Origin: JBLXBZ01 sp048265185
GTDB taxonomy: Bacteria > Pseudomonadota > Alphaproteobacteria > Rhizobiales > Stappiaceae
Assembly: GCA_048265185.1 (NCBI GenBank)
Contig: JBLXBZ010000005.1
Location: forward strand, 62,001-126,000
Reading direction: 5' to 3'
Length of the DNA: 64,000 bases
Under the pieces are notes generated by a model. That model worked only from the letters and a program-made list of their open reading frames with translations. It was not told the DNA's origin and made no database searches. This document shows, one piece after another, positions 16,437-25,612 of this stretch. Numbering within the stretch: position 1 is the stretch's first letter; every line of letters begins with the position of its first letter. The position numbers and the translations under genes were made by a program.

Positions 16437-17087
16437 TTAGCTGGAGCCGTGCGGTAGAAGCCCCATGCGCCGCGCGTGCCAAGAGGCTTCGGCGCGGGAA
16501 GAAATTCCAAGCTTGCGGTAAATCGACTTGATATGTTGGGCGACGGTGTTTTCGGAAATGTTCAGATCCGCGGCCACTTCAATGTTGCGCATGCCGCAGC
16601 CGATATGGGCGAGAACGTCTTTTTCGCGCGGAGTGAGCTGAGTTTGCGGTTCGGCGGCGGGCCCGGTGAGGCGAAAATGCTCCATAATTCGCCGGGCGAT
16701 AGCGGGAGAAAGGGCCGGAACCCCATTCGCCAGCTGGGACAATTGTTGGATGATGACTTCCGGCGGTTGCTCTTTCAAAATATAGCCGTCGGCGCCGGCG
16801 GAGAGGGCCGCAACGATATGCGCGTCATCGCCAATCACAGTGGTGACGACGCAAAGGGGTGGCTGCGGGGTTTTACGCAAAGCTTTCAAGATTTCCAGCC
16901 CAGAGCCATCGGGCAAATTCAAATCCACAAGGGCCACGTGAAAACGGGTTTGTTTCGCCGCGACCAGCCCTTTGCCAATAGTGGCGGCCATATGGACGTT
17001 TAGCGCGGGACCAAAAGCTTCCCGCGCGATGTTCTCCAACCATTTCTGGGTTTCAACCAGATCTTCGACAATGAGAATTTCAAGCAT
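16437..17087 (-). CDS. NarL/LuxR-type response regulator
   Basis: A 216-residue response regulator. The receiver domain (1-120) has the acidic pocket (VED at 7-9), phospho-acceptor Asp55 (VALVDLNLPDGSG) and Lys near 105 (YILKEQ). A NarL/GerE helix-turn-helix follows (about 148-205; LTPREKDVLAHIGCGMRNIEVAADLNISENTVAQHIKSIYRKLGISSR). It should be phosphorylated by the kinase encoded just upstream, whose gene overlaps it by eight bases. The targets cannot be read from the sequence; the nearest genes are the ProX system and the DUF4214 protein. Confidence 0.92.
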   Translation of the reverse strand: MLEILIVEDLVETQKWLENIAREAFGPALNVHMAATIGKGLVAAKQTRFHVALVDLNLPDGSGLEILKALRKTPQPPLCVVTTVIGDDAHIVAALSAGADGYILKEQPPEVIIQQLSQLANGVPALSPAIARRIMEHFRLTGPAAEPQTQLTPREKDVLAHIGCGMRNIEVAADLNISENTVAQHIKSIYRKLGISSRAEASWHARRMGLLPHGSS

Positions 17088-19299
17088 CGTCCGTCGCCGT
17101 TCGCAAGGGAAAACAGGCTTTTAGCCGTAAACCGGGTCGGGCGGTCTCAAGCTCCAATAGGCCACCTAGGGTTTCGAGCCGAGCGCGCATATTGTTCAGC
17201 CCGTTGCCCACTGCTGGGGACGCGCCTTGTAACCCCTTGCCGTTATCTTCGAAGATGAGCCGCAGGGCGTCTCCTTGCAAGCGAAATTCGACGACGGCGC
17301 GGGAGGCGTGAGCGTGAAAAATGACGTTGCTCACCATTTCGCGCAAAATTGAGCGGCAGGCGTGCGCCACATTGGCCGGCGCCACACGCTCATTGAGGCG
17401 GGCGGCGTCATGGACGCGCCAATGAAGCGCGACTTGTGCGGAGGACAGGCGCTCGGAGGTTTCCTGACGCAGATCGGCCAGCAGCTCCGCAAGGCGCCGG
17501 TCGTCCTGCGCCGAGTTGTTGATGATGTCGCGCAGATCGGCCAGGGAGGCGCGGATCATCAGGTCTTTACGTTCGCTTGCGTTGCTGTGAAGGGCGCTCA
17601 GCAATTGGGCGCCGATATTATCGTGAATGTCGCGGGTGATGCGGGCGCGTTCTTCCTGGGCGCCGCGTTCCTGAGCGTCGCGGCGTTCGATGGTGTGGAC
17701 AAGCATAGTCCAGACTTCGGCGGCGAAGCGCGCGTCTCGCGGGGAGAACAGGCGTCGTCCCTGATAGGCGTAAGACAAACGCAGCGGCGGCGCGGCGCCT
17801 GCGCCGGGAATGCGCAGGACAAGACCGTCCTCTATGATTTCCGGGGTTTTCAGCTCCGGTTTATTTTCCAGCGTTCTTCGCTCGGCTTGAAGATAGAGAG
17901 GTTGGAAAAGCATGTTGATTATATGACGCCACTTGCGCTCCTGCTCCGGGGCGTCACGACTCAAGGCCGCCTCCACCACCTGATCGAACAGCTCTTTGCG
18001 ATCAATGTCGCGAATATTGGTGAGCCTGCGGCCCAGATAGTCGCGGGAGGGCAGGTAGAGAAGAGCGACAAGCAACAACGCAAGACTGAAAGCTGGAACC
18101 CGTTCGAAAGCCACCACCCAGATCAACAAGGCGTCAACGGTCAGGAGAAGCGCCACCGCGCCAAAATAAAAGAGAATGGAGAAGGTCCAATCCTCAAGTT
18201 CGAACAGGCGATAACGCGCCACGCTGATGGCGATGCCAATGAAGGCCACCAGAAATAGCAGAAAAGCATAACCTTGCGAGATTGTGGGGGTCGCGCCGAA
18301 GAGGTTTGGCAATAAGATCACGGCGACGAAACTTCCAGCCCCCACGCTTACGGAAAGGGCGAACCAGCGCAAGGCCGCTCGCGCCGCCGGATCTCCTCGC
18401 GCTTTGCGATATTGAGCGATGGCCGCCGCTAAAATCAGCGCCATGAGCAGAACCGCGGGAAAATGCAGCCCTAACGTCGGCCCTGCGAATGGAGGACGAG
18501 CAGTGTCCAATAGCCAGACGACGCCCACGCCAAGCGCAAGCAGCCACAAGACCCAGCCAGGCGCCAATCGGCGGGGATAAATCAGGAACAACGCCGACAT
18601 GGCGGCGCCGAATCCCAAGGTTCCAAAGTGGTTGATGGCGGAGAGCCTATTGAATAAAACACCGTTGAGAGCCAGCTCCCGGGTGCTGTAAAGCGCGGCG
18701 GAAAAAGCTGAAATGGAAATGCAAATCCCCGCCGCCATGAGCAATTGCGCGCTAAATTCTCTCTGGCGGAAACTCCACACCCAAACGCCGATGAAAGCGG
18801 TGGCGAAGCCGGTGACGATTTGCACCCAAAAAACGGGCGGCAGGCTCCATAAGGGGCGCCCGGGCGCGGGTTTTATGGTGAAAGGGGCGCCGGCGACGAT
18901 CAGGCGCGCTTCTTCTTGCGTCAGCGCGGCGCGCAGACGCGACTGACGCTGAAAAAAGGCGGTGAGCGCCGGGTAGCTTTCCAAGGTGTCCGGCTCTTCG
19001 AGCAGATCTTGCGGGGTCAGCTCCATCCCGTTAAGCGCGGTTAAACGGGTGTTTACGGGCAAAGCGGCCGCAGGACCGCGCGGGGCGACGGATTCAATCA
19101 GCAAGCCTTGAACCCGCGCTGCGCCGCCGTCGGACGCTGGCCCCGCGCTTAGTCTCATCCCCATCCATGGCTGGTCAAGCGCAAGGTGCAAAACGCTCAA
19201 GAACGCGATGATTCCTATAAGCGCGGCGCTCACCAGCACGGAAAAGGGCGTCAATCGTCTAATCACAAGGCGCGCGTCCGATTTCAACACGGCCGCCAA
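17080..19299 (-). CDS. Membrane sensor histidine kinase, NarX-type catalytic core
   Basis: A 739-residue kinase. Its first membrane helix (about 17-40) is followed by an extracytoplasmic PDZ-like segment (GLLIESVAPRGPAAALPVNTRLTALNGMEL), then a block of roughly nine hydrophobic helices (about 150-415). The cytoplasmic end has a HisKA_3 dimerisation helix with His559 (ERARITRDIHDNIGAQLL), an N-box (EMVSNVIFHAHAS) and a G-box (FEDNGKGL). The order of membrane helices, GAF-like linker and HisKA_3/HATPase is typical of membrane-embedded sensors. The stimulus is unknown; a PDZ-type domain suggests peptide or protein-terminus sensing. It is coupled to the response regulator by an eight-base overlap. 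Confidence 0.87.
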   Translation of the reverse strand: MAAVLKSDARLVIRRLTPFSVLVSAALIGIIAFLSVLHLALDQPWMGMRLSAGPASDGGAARVQGLLIESVAPRGPAAALPVNTRLTALNGMELTPQDLLEEPDTLESYPALTAFFQRQSRLRAALTQEEARLIVAGAPFTIKPAPGRPLWSLPPVFWVQIVTGFATAFIGVWVWSFRQREFSAQLLMAAGICISISAFSAALYSTRELALNGVLFNRLSAINHFGTLGFGAAMSALFLIYPRRLAPGWVLWLLALGVGVVWLLDTARPPFAGPTLGLHFPAVLLMALILAAAIAQYRKARGDPAARAALRWFALSVSVGAGSFVAVILLPNLFGATPTISQGYAFLLFLVAFIGIAISVARYRLFELEDWTFSILFYFGAVALLLTVDALLIWVVAFERVPAFSLALLLVALLYLPSRDYLGRRLTNIRDIDRKELFDQVVEAALSRDAPEQERKWRHIINMLFQPLYLQAERRTLENKPELKTPEIIEDGLVLRIPGAGAAPPLRLSYAYQGRRLFSPRDARFAAEVWTMLVHTIERRDAQERGAQEERARITRDIHDNIGAQLLSALHSNASERKDLMIRASLADLRDIINNSAQDDRRLAELLADLRQETSERLSSAQVALHWRVHDAARLNERVAPANVAHACRSILREMVSNVIFHAHASRAVVEFRLQGDALRLIFEDNGKGLQGASPAVGNGLNNMRARLETLGGLLELETARPGLRLKACFPLRTATDDA

Positions 19300-19541
19300 A
19301 CTATTCGGCGCCCGTCCGATTATGAAGGTTTACCCAATAGTCTGGCGCAAATCCAGTTAGGAGAACGCCGACCCGGTGGCTCTTCTGCGCAGAAGGCGTA
19401 GCGGGTTGAAACACCCTGAAAGAGGCATTTTACTTCTCACCATAGAACACCTCTTTGAAAGACGTCGCTAGGGTTATCTAACTTCTTCTGAAACAGAGCC
19501 TTATTGGAACCGTCGCTTTTTCTGGCGCGCCAAAGTCCGCC

Positions 19542-20462
19542 TCAGATCAGCCAGACGCCTTCGTAAATCTCCGCGTCCACCTGATTGTGGTTTTCCTGAC
19601 TCTCCGCAAAGCCGATCAGCACGTCGCCTCGATCATGATCGTCTTGGGCGAGATAATCCAGCCAGCCTTCAAGTCCGGCTTGATCCGCTTCCCGGTGGAA
19701 AATGTTCCGATATAATTGTTGGATGAAGCCCTCATTGTTCAAAGATCCATAGGTCACCTGAAACTCTTCGGAGGCGACAAAAGCGTCGGCCATGGCCGCC
19801 ACATTGAGCGCGGCGTTGTCTATAAGACCGATGTTATGGGAAATGCCCGAGGTGTCAGGGTCGCGGTCGAAAGCCGCCTGATAGAGCCGATAAATCTGCC
19901 CCGTCGAACCGGAGACGTCAAAGGCCAGAACGCCGTCGGTGAAAGCGAGGCGGTCAACGCCGCTGAGAGAGCTGGCGAACCCCGGCCCGGACACGGAAAT
20001 CGTGTTCGTCTCCGGGTCGTAAACGCTGGTGTAGGCCGCCCGTTCAGCGTCAATGAACGCCTTGATGTAACCGCCGATGTCCGTCTCATAAGCAAGGCCG
20101 CCTGCGTCGAAGTCGGCGGCGCCATTGTCGTTATTATCGCCGCCGCTTCCGCTATCTGTTCCGGCGAATTCGGGAATCTCGCTCAAGGGAGTGTCGGCGG
20201 GATATTTCGCCACCAGATCGCTGATGTAATCGACGAAGATTCGCCCTCCGGTGTCCACAGACTCAGGAAAAGCCTCCAATTGCCGCTGAGCGGTGGTGAG
20301 CGACTCGTCCACTTCAGGGGTAAGCGCGCCCAGAGCCTCCATTTGCTGGCGAATGGCGCCGAAGAAGTCGCTAAAATTGGTGATTTCAAAATTTTGCGCG
20401 AAAGACTGCGACAATTGGAGCAAACCGCTTATATCGCCGATCGTGATTTGTGAGGTGGACAT
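19542..20462 (-). CDS. DUF4214-containing protein, probably exported
   Basis: A 306-residue acidic protein without a signal peptide. The first 100 residues are helical, followed by a Gly/Asp-rich linker (GTDSGSGGDNNDNGAADFD). The C-terminal half is a DUF4214 region (IYRLYQAAFDRDPDTSGI, FVASEEFQVTYGSLNNEGFIQQLYRNIFHREADQAGLEGWLDYL), a repeat common in secreted and surface proteins of bacteria with type I secretion. The section between (SGVDRLAFTDGVLAFDVSG) is the motif that commonly precedes DUF4214. The start is the ATG at 20462, with GGGAGAG upstream; an ATG 15 bases earlier lies before that site. No secretion genes are adjacent. Confidence 0.75.
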   Translation of the reverse strand: MSTSQITIGDISGLLQLSQSFAQNFEITNFSDFFGAIRQQMEALGALTPEVDESLTTAQRQLEAFPESVDTGGRIFVDYISDLVAKYPADTPLSEIPEFAGTDSGSGGDNNDNGAADFDAGGLAYETDIGGYIKAFIDAERAAYTSVYDPETNTISVSGPGFASSLSGVDRLAFTDGVLAFDVSGSTGQIYRLYQAAFDRDPDTSGISHNIGLIDNAALNVAAMADAFVASEEFQVTYGSLNNEGFIQQLYRNIFHREADQAGLEGWLDYLAQDDHDRGDVLIGFAESQENHNQVDAEIYEGVWLI

Positions 20463-20770
20463 GCCGCTCTCTCCCATACTGAAAATATTTGATTATTGCC
20501 TAAGCTATGCGCGGACTTTAGCAAATCCCCCGTTTAGGGGATAAGGGGCGATTTGACGTTGGGTTTTCCGCAAAAAATCTATACTGCGCCGGCGCGAACG
20601 TCTCTTTGATCAATGGCTGATAAATAATACTTGACTCTAATATTCATATTTTAATATCAACGTCCCAAGACGCCGCGTTCGCGGTTATAATTTCCAGCCA
20701 GCATTATGCAAGCCTCCCAACCACAGACCTCGTTTCAGACTTTGTTCTGGGCCGTCCGGGAGTGATTATC
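20463..20770. other. Intergenic region between the DUF4214 gene and the TonB receptor gene
   Basis: A divergent promoter region. It holds a stem-loop at 20525-20542 (ATCCCC / GGGGAT) and a candidate receptor promoter with TTGACT at 20631-20636 and TAATAT near 20652-20657 in an AT-rich stretch. I cannot identify a Fur, Irr or RirA box with confidence. Confidence 0.4.
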
Positions 20771-23131
20771 ATGTCAAAATATGAAGGGGCTGCGGCCCAT
20801 GGCTTGGCGAGCGTCGCTTGCCTGGCCGCTTTTTGCCTGTTCACGCAAACCGCTTCCGCGCAGCAAGCGACGGAGGCGACGGCGAATTCAGATCTCGCCG
20901 CCGCAGACGCGGCGCAGGAAAACAAACGGCGAGAACAAAGCCTCGTAGATAGTTTTCAAGGCCCGAGCGAGACTTTCACCCCAGTGGGCGACGTCACCAT
21001 GCTGGATATGATCACGGTGATGGCCGGGCGCCAAGAAGCCTCGTTGATGGATGTTCCCGCGAATGTGACGGTGGTCACCGGGGAGGAGCTTGAAAAACTC
21101 GGCATTTCGGATATGCAGCAGCTCACCCGCTATATCCCGGGGGTCACTGTGGGGCGCCAGACCTCGGCGACCGATCCCTTCAACACTTTCGGCGGCTTCA
21201 ATATTCGCGGCGTTGGCGGCAACAGGGTTCTGATGCTCTCCGACGGATCGCGCGTTTCTGAACGGATCACCGACGGAACCCGCGATTATCTGGACTTCAA
21301 TTTCGTCCGGCAAGTGGATGTGGTGCGGGGGCCCGCTTCGGTGCTGTGGGGAGCGGACGCCCTTGGCGGCGTCGTCGCCGTGGAGACCCTTGACCCGGAA
21401 GACGTTCTGAACGGGCGAAAGATGGGCGGGCGCGGCCGTCTGGCATATGACAGTTTCACCAAGTCGGGCACGGCTTCAGGCGTTTTCGCCCAGCGTTGGT
21501 CTGACACTTTCACCGCATTGGTCGCCGTCTCGCGCCAGTCAGGGCAGGAGCCGACGCTCTCCAACGCCCGCGCTGACGGGGGCATATACGGTTGTCCGCG
21601 TGATTTGAGCGTGGGACAATTGCCATGTAATGAATTGGACCCGAGCCAGAGCGACGCCTATCGCGGCCTTGTGAAATTCGTCTGGACGCCGAACGAGGAA
21701 CATCGTTTCGAGGCGTCGGCGGATTTGCTGCGCCGGACGACGGACGTCGATTACACCGTGGGTCTTGGCCCGCAGACCAGCGGAGACTTCGTCAATGGGT
21801 ATAACCGCGATCTGGCGCTCACTCGAAACCGGTTCGGTTTTGAGCATAGATGGACGCCCAACAGCGGCTTTCTTGACGAGCTGAAAACCGTCGTGGCCTA
21901 TACGCCCCATCAATATGGGCGCAGCGGTTACAAAAACGGCTTCAACGACATCGGCGAAGCCTTTGAGGCTGAGGATTCTCTTGATTATACGGAGAATTTC
22001 TTCGAGCTGGACATTCAGGCCACCAAGCGCTTGCAGACGGGGCCGGCTAATCATGAGTTCACTTTCGGCTTCGACGGCGATTATACCACCCTCGATTATA
22101 GCCGCACGGACCGGCGCGTTAATCTGGTCACCGGCGAGGTGATCGAATCGCGCGCCGGCGGCTTCAATTTCGCCAATTCAGACACGCAGCGCGCCGATCT
22201 TTACATACAGGACGTCATTGGCCTGTTCGACGACAAGTTGGAGATCACCCCTGGCGTGCGTTTCGCCACCTATCGCATCGATCCTCGCCCCAACGCCGAT
22301 TACAAGGTTGTTACCGGCTTTGAGCCAGTAGTGCGTGAGGACACGGCGCTGTTGAAGAGCTTGAGCGCGCTTTATCATATCGACGATACATGGTCGGTTT
22401 GGGGCAAATACGGCGAAGGCTTCAAAATGCCCACCGCCCAGCAGCTCTACACGTCCTTGCCGGGAACCTATTTCGACCTCACCCCGGCTCCCAACCTGAA
22501 GCCTGAACGCGTCAAGAGCTATGAAGCGGGCGTGCGGGCCCAGATCGACGACGGTTTCATTTCGCTCACCGGTTTCTACGCAGACTACACGGACTTCATT
22601 CAAAGTTTCTACAATCCTCCCGGAACCAACGACTACACTTACCGTAATCTCTCCGCGGTTCAGGTCTGGGGCGTTGAAGTGGAGGGGGCCTACAGGCTTA
22701 CCGACACTTTGACGGCGACGGGAAGTTTGGCGTGGCAAAAAGGCGTGCAAACGGTTCGCGCCGGCGCGGACGCTACGGCGCACACCTTGCCGCCCCTGAC
22801 GGCGGTTCTCGGGCTCAATTATCTTTTGCCCGATTACAACCTGAGCTTTGACGCGATCACCACAATGGCGACGCCCGTTTATCAGGTGGGCGAGGTCAAC
22901 GGCTTCAAGCCCGGCGGCTACGCCTTGCTGGATCTGTTCGCAAGCTGGCAATTTGCCGAAAGCGCCAGTCTGGACTTTGGCGTGAAGAATGTGTTCGACA
23001 CCCGCTATTTTGAAGCCTCCGCCGCCGGAATGACCACCAAACCGACCACGGCGGTGGCCCGGCAAAATCCGCTGGAGCTGCAAACGGGTCCGGGGCGCAC
23101 CTTCACCGCCGCCTTGAACATCAAGTTCTGA
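20771..23131 (+). CDS. TonB-dependent receptor, haemoglobin/haem type
   Basis: A 786-residue outer-membrane receptor. After a signal peptide (ending TQTASAQQ) come a TonB-box-like segment (DMITVMAGRQEASLMDVPANVTVVT), a plug domain (about 95-215; ISDMQQLTRYIPGVTVGRQ, FNIRGVGGNRVLMLSDGSRV, VDVVRGPASVLWGADALGGVVAV) and a 22-strand barrel ending in Phe (TFTAALNIKF). The plug and barrel patterns, including YGEGFKMPTAQQLY, are those of the haem/haemoglobin receptor family. The downstream ABC, HemS-like and ChaN-like genes support haem. The start is the ATG at 20771, nine bases after GGGAG; an upstream GTG touches that site. It begins the 20.8-26.4 kb operon. Confidence 0.87.
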   Translation: MSKYEGAAAHGLASVACLAAFCLFTQTASAQQATEATANSDLAAADAAQENKRREQSLVDSFQGPSETFTPVGDVTMLDMITVMAGRQEASLMDVPANVTVVTGEELEKLGISDMQQLTRYIPGVTVGRQTSATDPFNTFGGFNIRGVGGNRVLMLSDGSRVSERITDGTRDYLDFNFVRQVDVVRGPASVLWGADALGGVVAVETLDPEDVLNGRKMGGRGRLAYDSFTKSGTASGVFAQRWSDTFTALVAVSRQSGQEPTLSNARADGGIYGCPRDLSVGQLPCNELDPSQSDAYRGLVKFVWTPNEEHRFEASADLLRRTTDVDYTVGLGPQTSGDFVNGYNRDLALTRNRFGFEHRWTPNSGFLDELKTVVAYTPHQYGRSGYKNGFNDIGEAFEAEDSLDYTENFFELDIQATKRLQTGPANHEFTFGFDGDYTTLDYSRTDRRVNLVTGEVIESRAGGFNFANSDTQRADLYIQDVIGLFDDKLEITPGVRFATYRIDPRPNADYKVVTGFEPVVREDTALLKSLSALYHIDDTWSVWGKYGEGFKMPTAQQLYTSLPGTYFDLTPAPNLKPERVKSYEAGVRAQIDDGFISLTGFYADYTDFIQSFYNPPGTNDYTYRNLSAVQVWGVEVEGAYRLTDTLTATGSLAWQKGVQTVRAGADATAHTLPPLTAVLGLNYLLPDYNLSFDAITTMATPVYQVGEVNGFKPGGYALLDLFASWQFAESASLDFGVKNVFDTRYFEASAAGMTTKPTTAVARQNPLELQTGPGRTFTAALNIKF

Positions 23132-23134
23132 GGC

Positions 23135-24886
23135 ATGAGCGTTATTCTTACTCGCATTTATCGCCTGACGCTGATCGCAGTGTCAGGCCCGAAGGCGTGG
23201 CGGGGCTATTGCATCTACGCGATCGTCCTTGGCTTCCAATTCGCCGGCGTCTGGGTGTCCGTGCGGTTGATCGCCTGGAGCAAGGCTTTTTTCGATGCGC
23301 TGGAGAACCGCGACAGCGACGCGGCGTTGGTGGAGCTGGGGAATTTTGGCGTTCTTATCGCCGCTTCCGTGAGCTTTTTTCTCATTGGCGACTGGCTTCG
23401 CAAACGTCTGTTTTTATGCTGGCGTCAAAGATTGACCGAACATGTGGAGGGGGCGTGGCTCGCCAATAAGGCCTATTGGCGCTTGCGCCCAGGGTTCACC
23501 AATACGCCGGTGGATAATCCCGATCAACGCATCGCGGAGGATTGCCGTTTGTTCGTCAATCGGTTGTTGATCGAAACCCTTGATCTCATTTCAAATATCG
23601 TCGCCCTTGGCTCTTATATCACGGTGCTTTGGTCGATCTCGTCCTTCCCCCTGACGTTCACCGCTTTTGACTACGACGTTTATATTCCCCGATATATGGT
23701 TTGGACCGCGTTTGTTTACGTGGCCATCGCCAGCGTGATCACCCATGTTTTGGGCAGGCCGATCAAAAATCTCGTGTTCGCGCAGGAGCGGCGGGAAGCC
23801 AATTTTCGTCATGCCCTTATCCAATTGCGCGAGGGAGCGGACGAGGTCGCCCAATCTTCAGGCGAAGAGGCGGAGCGTAAAAGGCTGGCCCGGCGTTTTG
23901 GAGAAATCCGCGCCAATTGGTTTCGCCTGATCAACGCAGAACTTATTCTCGGGTTTTTCGTTCGGCCCTATTTTTCCACGGTGCTTCGCATTCCCACCTT
24001 TCTCGCGCTCCCGGCGTTTTTCGCCGGCAGCCTCACCCTTGGCGGCCTGATGCAGCTCGCCTCGGCCTTTTCTCGGGTAACGACCACCCTGAGTTGGTTT
24101 ATTTTCTCCTATAGGGATCTGGCCGAATTCGCCGCCGTCTCGGAGCGTCTTGATTTGCTGCTCAAGGCTGCGAAAGCGCCAGAGCCTATTCCCGGAGTCG
24201 CGCGAAACATTACGCGTCGCAAGTCTAGCGATGACGCCTTGCGCGTGAAGGGGCTGGCGCTGACCACCCCGCAAGGAAAGAAGCTGACGCCGGTTCCAGA
24301 TTTTGCGCTGGCCAAAGGTCAGCGCCTATGGGTCAAAGGACGCTCCGGCGGAGGAAAGAGCACATTTCTGGCCGCCGTTTCAGGACTTTGGCCCTATGGG
24401 GAAGGCGAGATAGAGACCCCCGCCGGCCAATTGCTCGCCTTGCCGCAATCGCCGCGGGTGTTTCCTGAAGGCCTGTCCCATGCGGCGGTCTATCCTTGCG
24501 CGCCGGAGGAGGTGGGTCGCGCCGCGATTGAAGAGGCCTTGCGGGCGGTTGGCCTTGAACACCGCATAGGCGCGCTGGATCTGGCGGGGTCGGAGGGGTT
24601 CGCAGGGCTGTCCATTGGCGAGCGGCAACGTTTGGCCTTGGCGCGGGTGCTGATCATCCGGCCGCAAATTCTTGTGCTGGACGAGGCGACCAGCGCGCTG
24701 GACGCCGCCGGCGAGGAGGGGCTTTTGGGGCTTTTGCGCCGTGAATTGCCGCAGGCGAGCATTATTTGCGCCGCTCACCGCCCGCCGACGCCTTTGGCGC
24801 CCTTCACAACCCTTTCCCTCGATCCCGCTTCTCAGGCAGGTGGGGCGAATGAATTTTCTCTAAAAGAAGCAGGAGCTTATCTATGA
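23135..24886 (+). CDS. SbmA/BacA/YddA-like ABC transporter, membrane and ATPase domains fused
   Basis: A 583-residue protein with an N-terminal ABC_membrane_2-type domain (about 1-330) and a C-terminal ATPase. The membrane domain shows the family block NPDQRIAEDCRLF. The ATPase has Walker A GRSGGGKST, a shifted signature LSIGERQ and Walker B ILVLDEATSALD. Relatives are SbmA and BacA peptide transporters, YddA and mycobacterial Rv1819c, which import peptides, cobalamin or other hydrophilic molecules despite an exporter fold. It starts four bases after the receptor stop and overlaps the next gene by four bases. Its position suggests a role in haem or siderophore-like uptake in place of HmuTUV. 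That is inference. Confidence 0.85.
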   Translation: MSVILTRIYRLTLIAVSGPKAWRGYCIYAIVLGFQFAGVWVSVRLIAWSKAFFDALENRDSDAALVELGNFGVLIAASVSFFLIGDWLRKRLFLCWRQRLTEHVEGAWLANKAYWRLRPGFTNTPVDNPDQRIAEDCRLFVNRLLIETLDLISNIVALGSYITVLWSISSFPLTFTAFDYDVYIPRYMVWTAFVYVAIASVITHVLGRPIKNLVFAQERREANFRHALIQLREGADEVAQSSGEEAERKRLARRFGEIRANWFRLINAELILGFFVRPYFSTVLRIPTFLALPAFFAGSLTLGGLMQLASAFSRVTTTLSWFIFSYRDLAEFAAVSERLDLLLKAAKAPEPIPGVARNITRRKSSDDALRVKGLALTTPQGKKLTPVPDFALAKGQRLWVKGRSGGGKSTFLAAVSGLWPYGEGEIETPAGQLLALPQSPRVFPEGLSHAAVYPCAPEEVGRAAIEEALRAVGLEHRIGALDLAGSEGFAGLSIGERQRLALARVLIIRPQILVLDEATSALDAAGEEGLLGLLRRELPQASIICAAHRPPTPLAPFTTLSLDPASQAGGANEFSLKEAGAYL

Positions 24887-25578
24887 GCGAACCAATAAAA
24901 CGCCACCGTTTGAGCCTTGACGCCCACGCGGTTTTCGAACTTCTTCCCCAATTGGACAGGATCATGGTGATTGTGCGCGCCGATGGCTTCGTGCATGAAC
25001 GCATTGGCTTGGTGGAGAGCGTGAGCGAAGAAGGGAAGAATATCCGTCTCGCGGGCGCCTGCCATGACGCGGTGATCGCGCTGGAAGGGCTGGCTGGGGT
25101 TGAATATGACACCTCTTCGGTGATGAAGGACAAGGTCTATCCGCGCCTTGATTTTGTTGACGGAGACGGCTCCCCCGTGGTCTCGGTGGTGGGTCTTGAA
25201 GGACTTGAACCATTTGAGAAGCTGCTGGGCGAGCTTGAGAAAACGCCGGTGATCAAGCCAAAAGACCAGAAAGGGTCGGCCGGCGATAAAGAGGTTCCCG
25301 AAGATCTGGACGCTGATCCAGCGGCGGCGGTTCTCAACGCCTTGGTGGGAGGAGAGCCGGTGACTATTCGCGCGCGCGTCAATTCCGTCACTCAGCAGTG
25401 GACCGGAGTTGTCGAGGCGGTGCGTCCCATGCGCGGTTATTTCAACATCATGACCAAGGACTTCCATCTTCATCTGCAAGCGGGCAGCGTTTCGGGCTGG
25501 GAGATGGCGGACGGCTGGCGGTGGGCGCTTCTTGAGGACGGCTCCCGCGGCGCATTGTCCATCGGTCCGGCGCAGTGA
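24883..25578 (+). CDS. HemS/ChuX-like haem-utilisation protein
   Basis: A 231-residue cytoplasmic protein. Residues 20-125 (LDRIMVIVRADGFVHERIGL, YPRLDFVDGDGSPVVSVVGLEGLEPFEKLL) and 175-230 (GYFNIMTKDFHLHLQAGSVSGWEMADGWRWALLEDG) resemble the repeated beta-sheet domain of HemS, HmuS and HutX, which binds and may degrade haem. It is about two thirds of a full HemS. The middle is an acidic, charged linker (KPKDQKGSAGDKEVPEDLD). The assignment rests on pattern and neighbourhood and is tentative. It overlaps the ABC gene by four bases, so it is translationally coupled to it. Confidence 0.55.
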   Translation: MSEPIKRHRLSLDAHAVFELLPQLDRIMVIVRADGFVHERIGLVESVSEEGKNIRLAGACHDAVIALEGLAGVEYDTSSVMKDKVYPRLDFVDGDGSPVVSVVGLEGLEPFEKLLGELEKTPVIKPKDQKGSAGDKEVPEDLDADPAAAVLNALVGGEPVTIRARVNSVTQQWTGVVEAVRPMRGYFNIMTKDFHLHLQAGSVSGWEMADGWRWALLEDGSRGALSIGPAQ

Positions 25579-25612
25579 TTCAAATGACGCGACGCAGAGG
25601 GAGAACGATAAA

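Noticed and set aside
16282..16482. A short minus-strand frame behind the response regulator.
   Set aside because: It covers the hairpin and the end of the response-regulator gene and shows no protein-like features.
17362..18258. A 298-codon plus-strand frame inside the histidine kinase gene.
   Set aside because: Antisense shadow; composition and lack of motifs do not support a gene, while the kinase has complete catalytic motifs.
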